Shown one piece after another: positions 62,987-64,000 of a stretch of DNA of 64,000 nucleotides; within the stretch, counting starts at the first letter, position 1, and each line of letters starts with the position of its first letter. The notes beneath the pieces were generated by a model. That model had not been told where the DNA came from, did not search any database, and was given only the letters and a program-made list of their open reading frames with translations. Source of the stretch: Linum tenue (Eukaryota > Streptophyta > Magnoliopsida > Malpighiales > Linaceae); the NCBI GenBank assembly GCA_946122785.1, contig CAMGYJ010000004.1:62752679-62816678 (forward strand), written 5' to 3'. Made by a program: the position numbers and the translations under genes.

Positions 62987-63656
62987 AGATCGAGTTTATA
63001 CGTGTCTTCAATCTCTTGGGTTCCTTGTGGAAGTTTTGAGTTTGATTAAACAATTGCATATAGGACCCCGGATCTCTGCCTGATGTAGTCCCATGGTTTT
63101 TGTCCTTTGATGAACCAGTATGCGTGGTTTTCCTAGTTGGTTAGACTGATCTTTTTTGGAATCGCTGCTGTTTGCTTCAGCATGATTACCGTACATTACA
63201 AGTTTCGTACTTTTGATTGGCGACATGACTTTCAGTTTTGTTATTGTCAAATCTTTGCTAATCAGCCTCTCTCATCTTTGTCAATGAGGTCATTCCTCTA
63301 GCTGCATTTTCGTTTCTTCGTCCGAGGGATCCACTTTTATAACTCCCTCTTCTACAGTACTAGTGAATCCACTTCTATAACTCCCTTTCTACGGTACTCG
63401 TGAAGAAGATCGAGGAAGAAGAGATCCTTTGTGAGGGCGAAGAATAAAAATCGACCATCTGATTCACCAATATGAAGAAAGGCATCTTGGTACTTCTTAG
63501 AAAACACCAATTTCATAGAGTTTGAAAATCTACCTACCAAAACAACAAAGTTTTCGCTCTACCAGTCTCTCTTTTCGCAATGACAGCATTCTGAAAATCC
63601 GTCACTCAAAACAGATTTTTCGAATTTCGATAATTATAAGGATCTCTCTTAACAAC
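62987..63656. other. Convergent 3' flank of GRXS17 and PPR gene
   Basis: Presumed 3' UTRs of both genes. A short tandem duplication (63328-63365 and 63366-63402, about 37 bp each, roughly 85-90% alike) is the only notable structure. No gene is seen. Confidence 0.5.
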
Positions 63657-64000
63657 TCAATCCGCTTTCCTCCCAAGGATTCTCTGTGTTTTCCCATTCT
63701 GGGCAATACCATCTGCTTCCATGGCACTCAAGAGAGACTCCACTTCTTTCCCGCTCCTTTTGTATGCCTTCAGCAAGGCGTGATACATCTCTCTGCTCAC
63801 TGGCACAACTTTCATCAACCCATCGACAAAAGCTCTCGCGTCTTCAGCACTTCCTTCATCGCCGAGCCAACTCAAAACCCCAGTAATCACGCTCGGATTA
63901 GGCTTCCACCCTTTATTCTCCTCGTACTGTGAAACAGCAGCCTTCATGCATTCGAAAGCCTTTGCCGGCTCATCTTTATCCAGGTACCCTTTTGCCACTG
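63657..64000 (-). CDS. Pentatricopeptide-repeat protein, C-terminal part
   Basis: An open frame enters from the right edge of the window and ends at 63657; only the last ~114 residues are present. They contain PPR-like helical repeats: AKGYLDKDEPAKAFECMKAA, a K-P-N-P-S-V-I-T-G-V-L-S-W-L helix, and EMYHALLKAYKRSGKEVESLL, followed by a short tail. Such P-class proteins bind RNA in mitochondria or plastids; targeting cannot be judged without the N-terminus. It resembles the small Arabidopsis mitochondrial PPR group including At2g20710/At4g21705, but which member is unclear. Confidence 0.75.
   Translation of the reverse strand, partial: VAKGYLDKDEPAKAFECMKAAVSQYEENKGWKPNPSVITGVLSWLGDEGSAEDARAFVDGLMKVVPVSREMYHALLKAYKRSGKEVESLLSAMEADGIAQNGKTQRILGRKAD

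Overview
This is a gene-dense segment of nuclear DNA from a flowering plant, most likely a eudicot. The coding exons are interrupted by many short, AT-rich GT-AG introns. Several proteins are the plant forms of their families (CPL1-type CTD phosphatase with two dsRNA-binding domains, GRXS17 with three CGFS domains, the YGL/LRDR aluminium-induced family). The spaces between genes hold plant-type transposon debris: hAT-like MITEs, a Mutator-like foldback, Ty1/copia and other LTRs, and a LINE 3' end. I cannot name the species. All splice sites were placed by eye from GT/AG signals, reading frame and family knowledge, so individual boundaries may be off by a base.

Layout, left to right: 1-1456 repeat-rich DNA, possibly with the leader of a gene lying outside the window; ALG13 (-) and a HAD-family hydrolase (+) as a divergent pair; an epoxide hydrolase (-); a 2.9 kb spacer with a hAT MITE and a long foldback element; the cohesin-release factor WAPL (-, 13 exons); a 4.8 kb spacer with a decayed copia element and a LINE tail; CPL1/FIERY2 (+, 17 exons); clathrin light chain (+); a receptor-like cytoplasmic kinase of the CRPK1/At1g16670 type (-); a 7.5 kb transposon-rich spacer with several hAT-like elements, one nested in another, and two LTR remnants; Mediator subunit MED16/SFR6 (+, 16 exons); a solo copia-type LTR; an aluminium-induced/TSJT1-type gene (-) with a C-terminal frameshift; another hAT MITE; a sphingolipid delta-4 desaturase (+); TFIIH subunit TFB2 (-, 15 exons) head-to-head with GRXS17 (+); and the 3' end of a pentatricopeptide gene (-) cut by the window edge.

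The genes do not form an operon-like system. Three encode RNA polymerase II machinery (CPL1, MED16, TFB2) and one acts on chromosome cohesion (WAPL). ALG13, clathrin light chain and the desaturase are endomembrane functions, and GRXS17 is a redox/iron-sulfur factor. I see nothing that amounts to a new biological system. The observations most worth checking are the frameshift in the aluminium-induced gene, the transposon-in-transposon nest, the single LTR family found in three states of decay, and the divergent TFB2/GRXS17 promoter.
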